DNA of 64,000 nt from Enterobacterales bacterium (GCA_003864575.1 BHES01000004.1:1-64000); one strand, 5' to 3'; numbered from the stretch's first letter, positions 9,612-21,415 are shown. The notes: a model not told the origin generated them from the sequence alone. Numbers and translations are program-made.

Positions 9612-10667
9612 GGATGAAGGTCTGGCCCTGCGCGAAATAAATCTCGCCATGGCCGGACCGGTCACAATGATGGTCAGCAGACGCAGCGTCTGCATCGCCA
9701 TCACAAACCCCAGATTCACATCACTGCCTGCCGCGATGATCGCCACCGTATCCAGCCCGCCGGGGCTGGTGGCCAGGTAAGCCGTCAGCATGTCCACATG
9801 CAGCACTTTCATCAACACCCACGCCATTCCTGCGCAAACCAGCATCAGCCCAATAATGGAGGCCACCATCTGCGGCAGGGTTCTGAGCGCGAGTTTAAAA
9901 ATAGGCCGGGTGAATCGCAGCCCAACGCTCCAGCCGATTAATGTATAGGCCATCGCCAACAACCACTCCGGTACCTGCAACGTCATGGTGACGGTCGAAT
10001 GCAGCGCCGCCCCCACGACTGCAGGCAATAACAGCGCGCCGGAGGGAATACGTAACAGCGGCCCAAGCCAGACGCCAGCCAGCGCCAGCAGCAGCGTACC
10101 GGCGAAACGCCAGTCGAGCGGTGGGAACCAAGTCACAGCCGCTGCCGCCTGGGCGCTGTCGCCAAGGCTGATACGCGCGACAAACGCCGCTGCCGTTGCC
10201 ACGAACAGCACCCGCAAATACTGCATAAAGGCGACCAGACGCACGTCAGCCCCAAAATCACCAGCCATTGCCACCATGGCACTCGCCCCACCAGGAGAAG
10301 AACCCCATGCGCCCGTCGGCCCCGGCAAACTGCTAAATTTCACCAGCAACCAGCCCGACAAACCGCTCGCCAGCAGTGTGGCGATCAGGACCAGCAGCAC
10401 CATCGGCCAATCATTGAGCAGGGGCGGTAATATCGACGGCGAGAGGCTTTGGGCAATCATGCAACCCAAAATACCTTGGGATATTTTGAAGAAAACTGGC
10501 GGGATACGTACCGTAGCTCCGAGTAATCCCATCGCAACGCCGACAATCATCGGCCCCAGCAGCAGGGCAGCGGGTACGTGAAAAACCTGAAAAAGAAAAC
10601 CAAGGATAAGCGAGGCGATGACCAGCAATGACCACTGGCTCCAGGGAGCAATCCTTTCCATCAACAT
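9600..10667 (-). CDS. AbrB-family (duplicated AbrB domain) putative membrane transporter
   Basis: Hydrophobic repeats; ALLLGPMIVGVAMGL, TGAWGSSPGGASAMVAMA, YLATSPGGLDTVAIIAA. Confidence 0.8.
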   Translation of the reverse strand: MLMERIAPWSQWSLLVIASLILGFLFQVFHVPAALLLGPMIVGVAMGLLGATVRIPPVFFKISQGILGCMIAQSLSPSILPPLLNDWPMVLLVLIATLLASGLSGWLLVKFSSLPGPTGAWGSSPGGASAMVAMAGDFGADVRLVAFMQYLRVLFVATAAAFVARISLGDSAQAAAAVTWFPPLDWRFAGTLLLALAGVWLGPLLRIPSGALLLPAVVGAALHSTVTMTLQVPEWLLAMAYTLIGWSVGLRFTRPIFKLALRTLPQMVASIIGLMLVCAGMAWVLMKVLHVDMLTAYLATSPGGLDTVAIIAAGSDVNLGFVMAMQTLRLLTIIVTGPAMARFISRRARPSSSTS

Positions 10668-10789
10668 GATTTAATTCTGCATTGGCATAAGCGGAAGTAC
10701 ATTTCTAACACAGTTCGGACAGGGGAGGAATCTGGCAAGGGAAACAGAAGGGGAGAAACCTGCCAGCAGCGGGGCTGACAGGTGAAAGC

Positions 10790-11746
10790 TTAAAGCCAGT
10801 TCTTACGCTTGAAGTACAGGTAAGGCGCCAGACCGGCCAGGATCATCAGGCCAATCGCCGCCGGATAACCAAAAGTCAGCTCCAGTTCGGGCATAAACTT
10901 GAAGTTCATGCCGTAGCTTGATGCCACCAGCGTTGGCGGCAGGAACACCACGGAAACCACCGAGAAGATCTTGATGATACGGTTCTGCTCGATGTTGATG
11001 AAACCCATCGCCGCCTGCATCAGGAAGTTCACCTTTTGGAACAGCGACTCGTTATGCGGCAACAACGATTCGATATCGCGCAAAACTTCACGAGCCTGTT
11101 CAAGCTGGCTGCCCGGCAAACGGGCTTTACGTACCAGGAAGTTCAGCGCGCGTTGGGTATCCATCAGACACAAACGAACTTTCCAGCCCACATCTTCCAG
11201 CTCCGCCAGCGTGGACAACGCCGCATCATATTCATCACCCTGCTGACCTTCCATGATCACGCGGCTGAGTTTTTCCAGATCGCTGTAGATGTTTTCAATT
11301 TCGTCTGCCAGCTGTTCGATTTTGGTTTCAAACAAATCCAGCAGCAATTCATAGGCGTTACCGTCCACCAGCGTCTGGTTTCTGGCCCGCATACGATAGA
11401 GTCGAAATGCCGGTAATTCGCGCTCACGCAGCGTATACAGGCGACCTTCACGGATAGTAAATGCCACGGTGCTGTTGCCCGCGTGGTCTTCCGCATCTTC
11501 GTAATAGAAAAAGGAGTGAATGTGCAGGCCGTCTTCGTCTTCGAAGAAACGGGCCGACGCTTCGATATCATCCAGTTCCGGGCGGGTTGCCAGGCTCTGG
11601 CCTAACTCACATTGAACGCGCTCGCGTTCCTGTTCATCTGGCTCAATCAGATCGACCCACAACGACGTTTTCAGGTCGTCACAATCGGCCTCGTCCAGTT
11701 CCAAACGGGATAAGCGGCTGTTATCTAACTTAAAAGCACTCAGCAT
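10790..11746 (-). CDS. corA: Magnesium/cobalt transporter CorA
   Basis: C-terminal YGMNF signature; [19 protein letters not shown] start. Confidence 0.95.
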   Translation of the reverse strand: MLSAFKLDNSRLSRLELDEADCDDLKTSLWVDLIEPDEQERERVQCELGQSLATRPELDDIEASARFFEDEDGLHIHSFFYYEDAEDHAGNSTVAFTIREGRLYTLRERELPAFRLYRMRARNQTLVDGNAYELLLDLFETKIEQLADEIENIYSDLEKLSRVIMEGQQGDEYDAALSTLAELEDVGWKVRLCLMDTQRALNFLVRKARLPGSQLEQAREVLRDIESLLPHNESLFQKVNFLMQAAMGFINIEQNRIIKIFSVVSVVFLPPTLVASSYGMNFKFMPELELTFGYPAAIGLMILAGLAPYLYFKRKNWL

Positions 11747-11883
11747 GTGCCCGTTCTCCCTAAGGTGACAGGTATGAACAACGCGTTGAAGCACAGGAAA
11801 ACACAGGGTGAGAAAGGCGTCACCAGCGTGTTTCAGACCAAATTCAGATCCGACTCACAGCGACAGAACGGGGGTCGCTGACA

Positions 11884-11925
11884 ACCACTAAGGCTATCAG
11901 CAAAGAGGATAGCCTTAGAAGTGGT
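11884..11925 (-). promoter_or_regulatory. Large stem-loop in the corA 5' leader region
   Basis: accac-taaggctatc ... gatagcctta-gaa-gtggt inverted repeat. Confidence 0.55.
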
Positions 11926-12179
11926 GCCTGAAGAACAGGTTATCGAGCCAGTATCTACTGGGTGTGTCCAAGGCGAAGGTCCTCAAAAATATTAGTGCGC
12001 GCATGTTACGCTGAGAAGAAAAACAGTGTCAACCTCGAACAAAAGTAATCCCGCAACATTTATGCATAATATTCAGGCTATCGCGATAACCTGCGCGGAC
12101 TTATATGCCGCAGGTTTTTTGGCTACACTCGACGACCATAATTTTGCTCTTTTCCGGCGCGTGCCGCACAGGAATTCCG

Positions 12180-12653
12180 ATGATTAAACAGATTAACCAA
12201 GACATGATGTGCGAACTGATCACCAAGGCGTCCAACTCACCCCGCCTGCGTCAGAACCTGAATATTCACCCCGCACCGGAAGATGACGTTCAGCGCCTGG
12301 CGATTGCCATGGAACCCGGTACTTACGTGCGTGTTCATCGCCATCCGCACACTTGGGAGATGCTCACCGCGCTGCGCGGCCGTTTTCTGGTGTTGATTTA
12401 TGACGCCGAAGGTAAAGTCACAGACCGCCTGTGGCTGGGCGCAGAAACGCGCCTGCTGGAAATTCCGGCCAACACCTGGCACAGCGTGCTGTCGCTGGAC
12501 GAAGGCGGCGTGATATTTGAAGTGAAACGCGGTGCCTATCAGCCAGTTCCCGAAGAGGATTACTTGCCGGGTTCAGCACCTGAAGGTGACGAGCGTGTCA
12601 AAGCCACGCTGGAGTGGTATGCGAAAGCGGATGTTGGGGATATTTTCCAGTAA
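12180..12653 (+). CDS. WbuC-family cupin fold metalloprotein
   Basis: MIKQINQDMMCELITKASNSPRLRQNLNIHPAPEDDVQRLAIAMEPGTYVRVHRHPHTWE cupin motif. Confidence 0.85.
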   Translation: MIKQINQDMMCELITKASNSPRLRQNLNIHPAPEDDVQRLAIAMEPGTYVRVHRHPHTWEMLTALRGRFLVLIYDAEGKVTDRLWLGAETRLLEIPANTWHSVLSLDEGGVIFEVKRGAYQPVPEEDYLPGSAPEGDERVKATLEWYAKADVGDIFQ

Positions 12654-12677
12654 AAAATAAAAAGGTTGAGCAGCGCT

Positions 12678-12713
12678 TTAACTCCTTCCCCTCGTAAGAG
12701 GGGAAGGAGTTAA
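12678..12713. terminator. Bidirectional terminator / 16-bp-stem palindrome between wbuC-like and uvrD
   Basis: ttaactccttcccctc-gtaa-gaggggaaggagttaa. Confidence 0.75.
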
Positions 12714-12715
12714 AA

Positions 12716-14878
12716 TCAAACGGCTTCTAATCTTGCATATGCCGCAACCAGCCATTTTATGCCTTCACCGGGGAACGCCACTTGCAGGCGGCTATGTTCG
12801 CCGCTGCCTTCCATGTTCACGATGGTGCCTTCGCCAAATTTCGGATGCACTACGCGCTGGCCGAGGGTGAAGCCGGTGTCGCTGGTATTCACCGGCGTGC
12901 CTATGCGTTTATGGCTGGCCGGTCGGGAAACGCTGGCGCGCAGGCGAACTTCCTCAACGCAGTTTTCCGGCAACTCACCGATAAAGCGTGAAGGCTTGTG
13001 GTAAACCTCTTTGCCATACAGACGGCGGGTTTCGGCGTAGGTCAGCGTCAACTTTTGCATCGCACGTGTCACACCCACGTAGGCCAGACGGCGTTCTTCT
13101 TCCAAACGCCCACCTTCATCCAGCGACATTTGGCTCGGGAACATGCCCTCCTCCACACCCACGATAAACACCTGCGGGAATTCCAGCCCTTTGGCCGAGT
13201 GGAGCGTCATCAGCTGGGTGGCATCCTGATTGGCATCCGCCTGCCCTTCACCCGCTTCCAGCGCGGCATGGGACAAGAAAGCCTGTAAAGGCATCAGATC
13301 CTGATCTTCATCCTGATAGCTGAACTGGCGCGTTGCCGTCACCAGTTCCTCAAGGTTTTCAATACGTGCCTGGCCTTTCTCGCCTTTTTCCTGCTCGTAC
13401 ATGATGAACAGCCCAGAGTCTTTGATCACCCGGTCAGTCTGCACGTGCAGCGGCATATCGGCGGTTTCATGCGCCAGAGCATCCACCAGTTCGCAAAAAC
13501 GTTGCAACGAGGCGGCTGCGCGCCCCGCCAGTACTTTATCCTGCAACAGCGCACGCGTGGCCTGCCACATGGTCATCTGCCGGTCACGGGCGGTCTGGCG
13601 CACTACGTCAAGGGTGCGATCGCCAATACCGCGCACCGGGGTGTTCACCACGCGCTCAAAAGCGGCATCGTCATTGCGGTTCGCCATCAGGCGCAGATAC
13701 GCCAGGGCATCTTTGATTTCCTGACGTTCGAAGAAGCGCTGGCCGCCGTAAATGCGGTACGGCATCGCCATCTGTAAGAGTGCCTCTTCCAGCACGCGTG
13801 ACTGGGCGTTGCTGCGGTACAAAATCGCGCAGTCTTTCAGCGCACCGCCGTTGTCCTGCCAGGCTTTGATCCGGTTGACCACAAAGCGCGATTCGTCGAG
13901 CTCATTGAACGCGCAATAGAGCGAAATTGGCTCGCCTTCCACGCCTTCGGTCCACAGGTTTTTCCCCATTCGGCCGCTGTTATTGGCGATCAGCGCATTG
14001 GCGGCGGTCAAAATGGTGCTGGTGGAGCGGTAGTTCTGCTCCAGACGGATAGTTTCTGCGTTCGGGAAATCTTTCAGGAAGCGCTGGATGTTTTCGACCT
14101 GCGCACCGCGCCAGCCATAAATTGACTGGTCATCATCGCCGACAATCATCACGTTGTTATTGTTACCCGCCAGCAGACGGATCCACGCGTACTGAATGCT
14201 GTTGGTATCCTGGAACTCGTCCACCATCAGGTTGGTAAAGCGTTCGCGGTAATGCTGCAAAATATGCGGCTTGTTCAGCCACAGTTCATGGGCGCGCAGC
14301 AGCAGCTCGGCGAAATCCACCAGCCCGGCGCGGTCGCAGGCTTCCTGATAGGCCTGATAGATGCGCAGCCAGGTGGCTTCCACCGGGTTGTTATAAGTTT
14401 CAACGTGCTGCGGACGTAAACCTTCATCTTTTTTGCCGTTGATGTACCACATCGCCTGACGCGGTGGCCACTGTTTGTCGTCGATATTCAGCGCTTTAAC
14501 AATACGTTTGAGCAGCCGCAGTTGGTCGTCGCTGTCGAGGATTTGAAAGTCTTGCGGCAAGTTGGCGTCAAGGTGATGGGCGCGCAGCAAGCGGTGGGCC
14601 AGACCGTGGAAAGTTCCGATCCACATGCCCCCCTGACTGGTGCCAATCAGTTGATCAATACGGTGGCGCATTTCCGCTGCCGCTTTGTTGGTAAACGTCA
14701 CGGCCATGATGGAGTACGGCGAGCAATTTTCTACCGACAAAAGCCAGGCGATACGGTGAACCAGGACGCGGGTTTTGCCACTGCCTGCTCCCGCCAACAC
14801 CAACAGATTGCTGCGCGGCGCGGCCACGGCTTCACGTTGTTTTTCATTCAGGCTGTCGAGCAGGTCAGAAACGTCCAT
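12716..14878 (-). CDS. uvrD: DNA helicase II UvrD
   Basis: [47 protein letters not shown]. Confidence 0.97.
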   Translation of the reverse strand: MDVSDLLDSLNEKQREAVAAPRSNLLVLAGAGSGKTRVLVHRIAWLLSVENCSPYSIMAVTFTNKAAAEMRHRIDQLIGTSQGGMWIGTFHGLAHRLLRAHHLDANLPQDFQILDSDDQLRLLKRIVKALNIDDKQWPPRQAMWYINGKKDEGLRPQHVETYNNPVEATWLRIYQAYQEACDRAGLVDFAELLLRAHELWLNKPHILQHYRERFTNLMVDEFQDTNSIQYAWIRLLAGNNNNVMIVGDDDQSIYGWRGAQVENIQRFLKDFPNAETIRLEQNYRSTSTILTAANALIANNSGRMGKNLWTEGVEGEPISLYCAFNELDESRFVVNRIKAWQDNGGALKDCAILYRSNAQSRVLEEALLQMAMPYRIYGGQRFFERQEIKDALAYLRLMANRNDDAAFERVVNTPVRGIGDRTLDVVRQTARDRQMTMWQATRALLQDKVLAGRAAASLQRFCELVDALAHETADMPLHVQTDRVIKDSGLFIMYEQEKGEKGQARIENLEELVTATRQFSYQDEDQDLMPLQAFLSHAALEAGEGQADANQDATQLMTLHSAKGLEFPQVFIVGVEEGMFPSQMSLDEGGRLEEERRLAYVGVTRAMQKLTLTYAETRRLYGKEVYHKPSRFIGELPENCVEEVRLRASVSRPASHKRIGTPVNTSDTGFTLGQRVVHPKFGEGTIVNMEGSGEHSRLQVAFPGEGIKWLVAAYARLEAV

Positions 14879-14955
14879 AGGCACCGTTGGTCAGGAAGAG
14901 AAAAGCCTCCTGGAGGACGCTTTTCTACTGTGAATTTATACAGAGAATACGGGGA

Positions 14956-15672
14956 TTATAGCAATGCTGTCAGCGATGCCAACTGCGAAATCTCAACGTG
15001 GGGTAACAGGCGGGTATCTTTGATGTGCATCAGATTGCCTTCACGCAGGTTTATCCAGCATGACTGTATGCCACACGCCACTGAACCGGCCACGTCGGTG
15101 GTAAGGTCATCGCCCACGTGCAGGATCTGCTCCAGCGGTAAATCCAGTTTCAGCGCCGCCTTTTTATACATATCGGCATAAGGCTTCGCCCGGCCATGAT
15201 CGCCTGCGCGTAAGGTGAACTGGAAATATTGGGCCAGTCCACAGGCATGGGGATCCGCATTGCCGTTGGTGATCGCCACCAGAGGCCAGCGTTCAGCCAG
15301 TGCGGCCAGCGCCTCGTGGTTCTCCTCAGGAACATAAATTTTGCTGCGCCAGTAGGCAAAGGTTTCCATCGCGGCTTTCGTGCCCTGCTTTGCATCGCCA
15401 TCGCTCAAACCCGCACGGGTCATTGCCAGTGATACGGCCTGTCGACGCCATTCCGTCACGTCGTGGTAAATCTCAGCATCCTGCGCCAGTAATTCTGCAC
15501 GCATAAGACGGATAGTCTCCGCTGCCATGTCCGCCAGAGCCGGATGAAATCCCTGAATAAACTTCAGCGTCTCGGCATCGGTACGGCGGATCACGTCATG
15601 ATTGTCATACAGCGTATCGTCTAAATCGAAGGTGATCGCTTCAATGCGTTTCAGCGGTCGATAGAACTTCAT
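14956..15672 (-). CDS. yigB: HAD phosphatase YigB
   Basis: [24 protein letters not shown]; position next to xerC. Confidence 0.93.
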   Translation of the reverse strand: MKFYRPLKRIEAITFDLDDTLYDNHDVIRRTDAETLKFIQGFHPALADMAAETIRLMRAELLAQDAEIYHDVTEWRRQAVSLAMTRAGLSDGDAKQGTKAAMETFAYWRSKIYVPEENHEALAALAERWPLVAITNGNADPHACGLAQYFQFTLRAGDHGRAKPYADMYKKAALKLDLPLEQILHVGDDLTTDVAGSVACGIQSCWINLREGNLMHIKDTRLLPHVEISQLASLTALL

Positions 15673-16583
15673 CAGGATTTCCCTCGTTTGGCCCGTGGAT
15701 GCGCGGCATCGTACACCGACGCCAAATGTTGAAAGTCTAAGCTGGTGTAGATTTGCGTGGTAGAAAGGCTCGAGTGGCCTAACAGTTCCTGCACACCGCG
15801 AAGATCTCCGCTTGATTCAAGTACGTGGGTAGCGAAAGAGTGGCGCAGTTTATGCGGGTGAATATGGCTGTTCACGCCCTGCTTCACGCCCCATTCAGCA
15901 AAGCGCTTTTGTACGTTGCGGGCAGAAATACGCTTACCTTGGTTGGATAAAAACATGGCGTCATCTTCCGGGGAGTAATCCTGCCGGCGCTCCAGCCACT
16001 TTTCCAGCCAGACAACGGCGGTGCGTCCCAGCGGCAGCCTTCGCTCCTTGCTGCCTTTCCCCACCACCCACACTTCGCCAGAAAGCATATCCACGTGTTT
16101 GGTATCGATACCCACCAGTTCCGACAAACGCAAACCTGCACCGTACATCACTTCCAGCATGGCGCGATCACGCACGGCGAGTGGGTCGCTGGCATCGATA
16201 CTCAGGAGTTTATCGACTTCATCAACATCAAGATTTTTTGGGAGATGTTTTTTCATGCGCGGCGTGGCGATGCCTTTTGCCGGGTTCACGCTGAGCATCC
16301 CCTGACTCACCTGCCAGTCAAGGAAACTGCGCAAAGCGGACATCCGCAAAGCAAGACTGGTTTCGCCCTGCCCGGCGCGTTTACTTTTTGACAGTAACAT
16401 TCGCACTTTGGGGGCATCGAGCTGCTCCCAATGGGTAATACCGATGTCACCGGCCATGCCGATAATGACGTCGAGCTGGCGTTCGTAGCTGCCGGACGTC
16501 AGCGGGCTGAGCTGGCGCTCAACGCGCAGATAACGTAAAAATGCCTCGACCGCGGGATTCAGTGGCGAGTCAGTGTGGCTCAT
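15672..16583 (-). CDS. xerC: Tyrosine recombinase XerC
   Basis: [59 protein letters not shown]. Confidence 0.97.
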   Translation of the reverse strand: MSHTDSPLNPAVEAFLRYLRVERQLSPLTSGSYERQLDVIIGMAGDIGITHWEQLDAPKVRMLLSKSKRAGQGETSLALRMSALRSFLDWQVSQGMLSVNPAKGIATPRMKKHLPKNLDVDEVDKLLSIDASDPLAVRDRAMLEVMYGAGLRLSELVGIDTKHVDMLSGEVWVVGKGSKERRLPLGRTAVVWLEKWLERRQDYSPEDDAMFLSNQGKRISARNVQKRFAEWGVKQGVNSHIHPHKLRHSFATHVLESSGDLRGVQELLGHSSLSTTQIYTSLDFQHLASVYDAAHPRAKRGKS

Positions 16584-17290
16584 GCCCGTTCAATCCAACG
16601 TTCCAGTAAACCAGGCAGCATTTTCGCCAGTTGGTTGAGCATCACGGTGCCCATCCCCGGCAAATAATGTTGTGCATCGCGGCTGCTGAAAATCAGCATG
16701 CCCAGCTCGCCGTTTTCGCCCATCAAAGAGAGCGCGACGGAACCCACGGCCTTTGCCTGCGGCAATACCAGCAACAGCTCAGGGCCATTAAGGCTACCGA
16801 GGAAGTGGTGGGTGTCGCCAAGTCGTTGAATGCGCAGCGACTCAAACGCGCTGCGGCTCAACCCCAGATGGGTGAAGTCCGACGGTGCGCCAATACGCCA
16901 GCTTTCGCTGAACAGGCGGACGTTTGCACCGGCCAGCCCAAGACCGCGCGCCCAGCGTTGCAGGCGGTTAAGCATATCCTGCAGGCTGCTGGCGGCGGCC
17001 AGCGTGGCTTGTAATTCAATTAAGCGTCCGAACAGAGCTTCGTTAACGGAAGCCTGCTCCATCAGCAGAGTGATCTCTTCTTCCAGTTGAGCAATCTGGT
17101 GACGCTGGCGGCCTAACTGCCACTCCACCAACGAAATGCTGCCTTTCACCGGATGCGGCACATGCATTTGTTCAACGCTACGCGCATTGCGAATAAAGAA
17201 ATCCGGGTTTTGCAGCAGATATTGCATCACGCTGTCATCGTCAAGCGCGATAGCAACGGCGGCGTCTAACTGGTCGTCAAGATTGTTCAT
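16580..17290 (-). CDS. yigA: DUF484 family protein YigA
   Basis: [15 protein letters not shown]; operon context between xerC and dapF. Confidence 0.9.
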   Translation of the reverse strand: MNNLDDQLDAAVAIALDDDSVMQYLLQNPDFFIRNARSVEQMHVPHPVKGSISLVEWQLGRQRHQIAQLEEEITLLMEQASVNEALFGRLIELQATLAAASSLQDMLNRLQRWARGLGLAGANVRLFSESWRIGAPSDFTHLGLSRSAFESLRIQRLGDTHHFLGSLNGPELLLVLPQAKAVGSVALSLMGENGELGMLIFSSRDAQHYLPGMGTVMLNQLAKMLPGLLERWIERA

Positions 17291-18111
17291 AGATGAATAA
17301 ATCCGTCATATACGTGGGTGGCAGGGCCGGTCATATAAAGCGAATGACCCGGTCCTTTCCAGCTAATCTCGAGGTTGCCTCCCGGCAGCTCCACCAGGAC
17401 GTCTTCGGCAAGTAAACCTTGTAAGATCCCGACCGCAACGGCCGCACAGGCACCGCTTCCGCAAGCCTGAGTTTCACCCGCGCCGCGCTCAAAGACGCGA
17501 AGTTTCACCGTTTCGCGGTCAACCACCTGCATGAAGCCCACATTCACGCGCTCAGGGAAACGCTCATGGCTTTCAAGCATCGGGCCGAGTACTTCGACAT
17601 TGGCGGTGAGTACATCTTCCACCTGCAACACACAGTGCGGATTACCCATCGAGACAACGCCGCAAAATACCGTGTGCTCTTCGGCGCGCAGGATGTAGGT
17701 TTTTTCCTGCTTAGGCGCACGAAAAGGAACTTGCTGCGGTTCGAAAATAGGCTCGCCCATATTGACCTGCACCAGTTCGTCCTCAGTCACGGTTAATACC
17801 ATGCGACCGGTTTGGGTGCTGACACGAATGTCACGTTTATTGGTCAAACCTTTAATTCGAACAAAACGGGCAAAACAGCGGGCACCGTTGCCACACTGCG
17901 CCACTTCACTGCCGTCAGCATTGAAAATACGGTAGTGAAAATCGAGTTCAGGATCGTAAGGGGGTTCAACAACCAGCAACTGGTCAAAGCCGACACCACG
18001 GTTACGGTCAGACAAACGGCGGATCAATTCGGGAGAGAAATAAACATTTTGAGTGACGGCATCGACGACCATAAAGTCGTTGCCTAGGCCGTGCATTTTG
18101 GAGAACTGCAT
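17287..18111 (-). CDS. dapF: Diaminopimelate epimerase
   Basis: [38 protein letters not shown]. Confidence 0.97.
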   Translation of the reverse strand: MQFSKMHGLGNDFMVVDAVTQNVYFSPELIRRLSDRNRGVGFDQLLVVEPPYDPELDFHYRIFNADGSEVAQCGNGARCFARFVRIKGLTNKRDIRVSTQTGRMVLTVTEDELVQVNMGEPIFEPQQVPFRAPKQEKTYILRAEEHTVFCGVVSMGNPHCVLQVEDVLTANVEVLGPMLESHERFPERVNVGFMQVVDRETVKLRVFERGAGETQACGSGACAAVAVGILQGLLAEDVLVELPGGNLEISWKGPGHSLYMTGPATHVYDGFIHL

Positions 18112-18213
18112 ATTTTGCTCCGCTTACCGCTGGTCAGATCCAGTCGCGATGATCCTGTAAACTAGGGTCTTTTCCCGAACCATTGATGCGGGAAGGACAA
18201 TCTGGTGACTCAG

Positions 18214-18417
18214 TTAATCTCTGGAATTGGTGCCCAGTTTCTCTGGCGATACGCCATTTTGCTGAGATGAACCATCACCTGGGACGCCTGGCGTCTGGCT
18301 AGTTTTTTGTTTCGACGATTGATCAGCCGGTGGGAAATAAAGTGGGCCTTTCAGTCCACAACCCGAAAGAGTAAAGAGCACCGATGCGGCCAAAGACCAG
18401 AGTAAAACCTTTTTCAT
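18214..18417 (-). CDS. lptM: LPS translocon maturation chaperone LptM (YifL) lipoprotein
   Basis: Lipobox LSGC followed by GLKGPLYFPP. Confidence 0.92.
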   Translation of the reverse strand: MKKVLLWSLAASVLFTLSGCGLKGPLYFPPADQSSKQKTSQTPGVPGDGSSQQNGVSPEKLGTNSRD

Positions 18418-18550
18418 TTTATGAATGCCTGTAATTCATGCCACCAAGCCCTCTATCATCGCAGGTGGATCATGAAAAGCAATAGGAATCGACAATCTCA
18501 GACGGCGCAGTTTAGGGGCTCAGGGCCGGAAAAAACCCGCCAGAGTGGGT

Positions 18551-21109
18551 TTAATGTATCTGGAAACGCTGAGGTACCTTCGCCGTTTCTGCTGCATTAT
18601 CGGCCACCGTGGCACACAGTTGTGCGAGCGGATTATTGCGGAAAGGAATCACCTGGGTACGGCCATCGAGCGACACAATCTGATAGAACTGCGGCAGGTT
18701 GAAATTGATAAAGCTGGAGCCGTAGGTAAAGCGATCATGTGAAGAAGAATAAAAGCGGCTGACGTCGCGAACCAGATCTTCTTTACTGCCTTCGCAGTGG
18801 TGGTAAACCTCAACGCGGTTGGCTTCATCAAGGATATAGATGTTGAAACCGACATCATCGCTGCTGTCTTCGAAGAAGAACTGAATGATCCCTTCACTGG
18901 CGTACCCGTCAATCACTGCGGGCAAATGTGCCTGGTCGGTTTGTACTTTGACCGACAAACCGTGCAACTTGTTGTTGGAGATCGCGCCATAGAACTCAAT
19001 CGCGTTTTCAAGTTTCTGCACCGACACGCTCAGGCGTTCGAAGAATAATCCCCAAGTCTGTCCGGCAACGCGCACCGCTTTAAAACGGCCCGGCTCAAGA
19101 CGTTTGCTCGACAGGCGCAGCTCGATGCACTCAGAGACCAATTGCTGAATACGGGTACGGATCAGGCCACGCAGGTGCTGGCTGTAGCAGAATACTTCGA
19201 CCGACTCCGGCGGGGCAGCATCCTGATGCATTTTGCCCAGAATGGTTTTCAGCGCTTCCAGCACCGCTTGCTCGCCGCTGAAATGCAGGGTTCGCACTTC
19301 ATTCCACGAGTTGCGATAGAGCAGGTCAATACTGCCCACCAGACATTGCTGCTGCTGCCCGAAGCTGAACACATCCAGTTTACGGAAGTCGAAATGCACA
19401 ACCTGATTACGAAAAGCGGCAGTCGGATCGTGTTCAAGGTTCACGATAATAGCCAGATGGCGAATCTCACACGGGCTGTACAAGGCTTTTGGCGTTGGTG
19501 CCGCCAGACGCAGCGGGAAGTGATGAGAAACGTCCGCCACCAGTTCGCGTAGTTTGGCGATATCACACAAGTTGCTGCTTTTAATATGCAGGCGGGTGGT
19601 GGACGTCAACAGTCCGTTGAAATACGCCCAAGCCACCAGCTTATTCAGGTAGCGGTTATATTCCAGCGGCTGATGGCTGACTATCGACTCCATCGATGGC
19701 GACCGGTTATACAGATACCAGCCAGTGCGGTTAGCGCGGCCAATAGGTACGTGAATAAAGGTTAAGTCGCTCTCTGACAAATCAGGCGAAATCTGCGGGT
19801 TGATCAGCGTCACTTTACCTGGCAGCGCTTCAAAGGCGGCGTACAATTTACGGGTCAGCACGCCGATATCCTGCGGGCTGGCGCTGACGCTTAAATTGTT
19901 GCGACGGGCGAAACGGATCAGATTACGGTAACTCTGCATCATCGCATCAAGCAGTTCGTTATGCGCTTCACGCACCCGTTCGATTTTCCAGTTGGCGCGG
20001 TTATCAAGGATCGCCAGTCGCTCTTCACTCCAGCCCCATTCACTGACCAGTTGGCTGAGAATTTCGCGACGCCAGCCCACCGAAGCACGGGCGCGGGAGA
20101 GCTTTTCACACACTTTTAGATAGAAGCAGCGGCGGACCAGGTCAAGACGCGTGGTGTCTTCAATTTGGGTCAGGTAGCGGGTCACGCGGTCGAGCATCAT
20201 GCAATAGGAGTCGAGACCAAAGCAGACAATTTCGCCCTGATGCAGACGCTTTTTGATGTCCATTGCCAGCAGCGATGTATTCGGGTATTCCCACGAATAC
20301 GCTTCGAGCAGCAAGGTTTTGAGTACGGCTTTATAAGGCGAATCGATACTTTTGTACAACTGCCACAGGCTGGCCCCGAAATACTCTTCGGCCGACAGCG
20401 TGCTGAGACCACCGAGATCCAGCCACTCATTCGGCGTCAGTGCTCCCTGAGCGTAGAGCGACAGCACGTATTCGTCGTAATGCCCTTCTTCTTCACCCGG
20501 CACCATATTCCACAGAATACGTTTTCCGGCCAGGCGCACGGCAGTACGGTAAAATTCGTCGAGTAAAAGAATGTGCTGCGTCGAACCGCAGTCTTCACCG
20601 CCCAGGCTGCCACTTTCATTGTGGCGGAAGCGGTTTTCGTCGATCAGGAAGAAGCTGACTTCCACGCCAAGCGAGGCGGCCCATTTTTCCAACAGGCTGC
20701 ATTTTTGCTGTAAGCGGTTGCGTTCTTCGTTGTCGAGCCAGGACTGATGACAGACCCAAATATCAAGATCCGACGTATGGCTCTGGCCAATTGAGGAGGT
20801 GCTGCCCATGGAGTAAACGCCGGTGATCGGCAGTTCGCCTGTCTCCATGGTTTCGAGCGCGCTGCCCCATTTATCTTCGAGGTCAGCAAGGTAGGTCGTT
20901 TGGGTATCATCAGGCGTGAAGATGCAGACGCCGTGCGGAACCTTACCGTCAAGGTAACCTGGCATCAGAGGGTGATGGTGATGTAGTAAAACTGGCAGAA
21001 GACTGTAGACCTGTTGGAAAGCCGGTCCCATGGCCGCTAAAGCGCGATCCACGCGTAACTGGTTAATTGCATCCAATCTCTGCTTCAGTGTCTCGATATA
21101 GAGGTACAA
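18551..21109 (-). CDS. cyaA: Class I adenylate cyclase (TTG start)
   Basis: [44 protein letters not shown]; start codon caa on + strand = TTG. Confidence 0.97.
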   Translation of the reverse strand: MYLYIETLKQRLDAINQLRVDRALAAMGPAFQQVYSLLPVLLHHHHPLMPGYLDGKVPHGVCIFTPDDTQTTYLADLEDKWGSALETMETGELPITGVYSMGSTSSIGQSHTSDLDIWVCHQSWLDNEERNRLQQKCSLLEKWAASLGVEVSFFLIDENRFRHNESGSLGGEDCGSTQHILLLDEFYRTAVRLAGKRILWNMVPGEEEGHYDEYVLSLYAQGALTPNEWLDLGGLSTLSAEEYFGASLWQLYKSIDSPYKAVLKTLLLEAYSWEYPNTSLLAMDIKKRLHQGEIVCFGLDSYCMMLDRVTRYLTQIEDTTRLDLVRRCFYLKVCEKLSRARASVGWRREILSQLVSEWGWSEERLAILDNRANWKIERVREAHNELLDAMMQSYRNLIRFARRNNLSVSASPQDIGVLTRKLYAAFEALPGKVTLINPQISPDLSESDLTFIHVPIGRANRTGWYLYNRSPSMESIVSHQPLEYNRYLNKLVAWAYFNGLLTSTTRLHIKSSNLCDIAKLRELVADVSHHFPLRLAAPTPKALYSPCEIRHLAIIVNLEHDPTAAFRNQVVHFDFRKLDVFSFGQQQQCLVGSIDLLYRNSWNEVRTLHFSGEQAVLEALKTILGKMHQDAAPPESVEVFCYSQHLRGLIRTRIQQLVSECIELRLSSKRLEPGRFKAVRVAGQTWGLFFERLSVSVQKLENAIEFYGAISNNKLHGLSVKVQTDQAHLPAVIDGYASEGIIQFFFEDSSDDVGFNIYILDEANRVEVYHHCEGSKEDLVRDVSRFYSSSHDRFTYGSSFINFNLPQFYQIVSLDGRTQVIPFRNNPLAQLCATVADNAAETAKVPQRFQIH

Positions 21110-21204
21110 GACTGTTCGCCTGATTTTCCAGTGTCTAGAAAGAACCCCGTTCCAAAAACCGTCATTTATGGTAAAGAAGAAATTAGTTGACGGTTAAATG
21201 CTGG

Positions 21205-21226
21205 AAACGTGATCAATTTAACACCT
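21205..21226 (-). promoter_or_regulatory. CRP-cAMP binding site upstream of cyaA
   Basis: - strand aggtgttaaattgatcacgttt resembles the CRP consensus and the E. coli cyaA site as remembered. Confidence 0.8.
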
Positions 21227-21415
21227 TGCTGATTGACCGTAAAGGAAGTAACGCACCACAATTATTCTTCCACTACTCTGCATTTTACTTCCAGCTCACG
21301 GATGTAACAATTTCCTTTTGTGTCCGTTCCCCTGCTTTGACAATGGCTTCTTACGCTGACAGCTTTCCTATGTCGGTGGTAGGATGGTCAGTGAATCAGT
21401 AAAACGGTAACAAAC

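Noticed and set aside
14522-15181. 219-aa ORF antisense to uvrD/yigB
   Set aside because: Shadow ORF crossing an intergenic region; no domain motifs.
18421-18702. 93-aa plus-strand ORF between lptM and cyaA considered as cyaY
   Set aside because: No similarity to frataxin; overlaps the cyaA 3' end; likely not coding.
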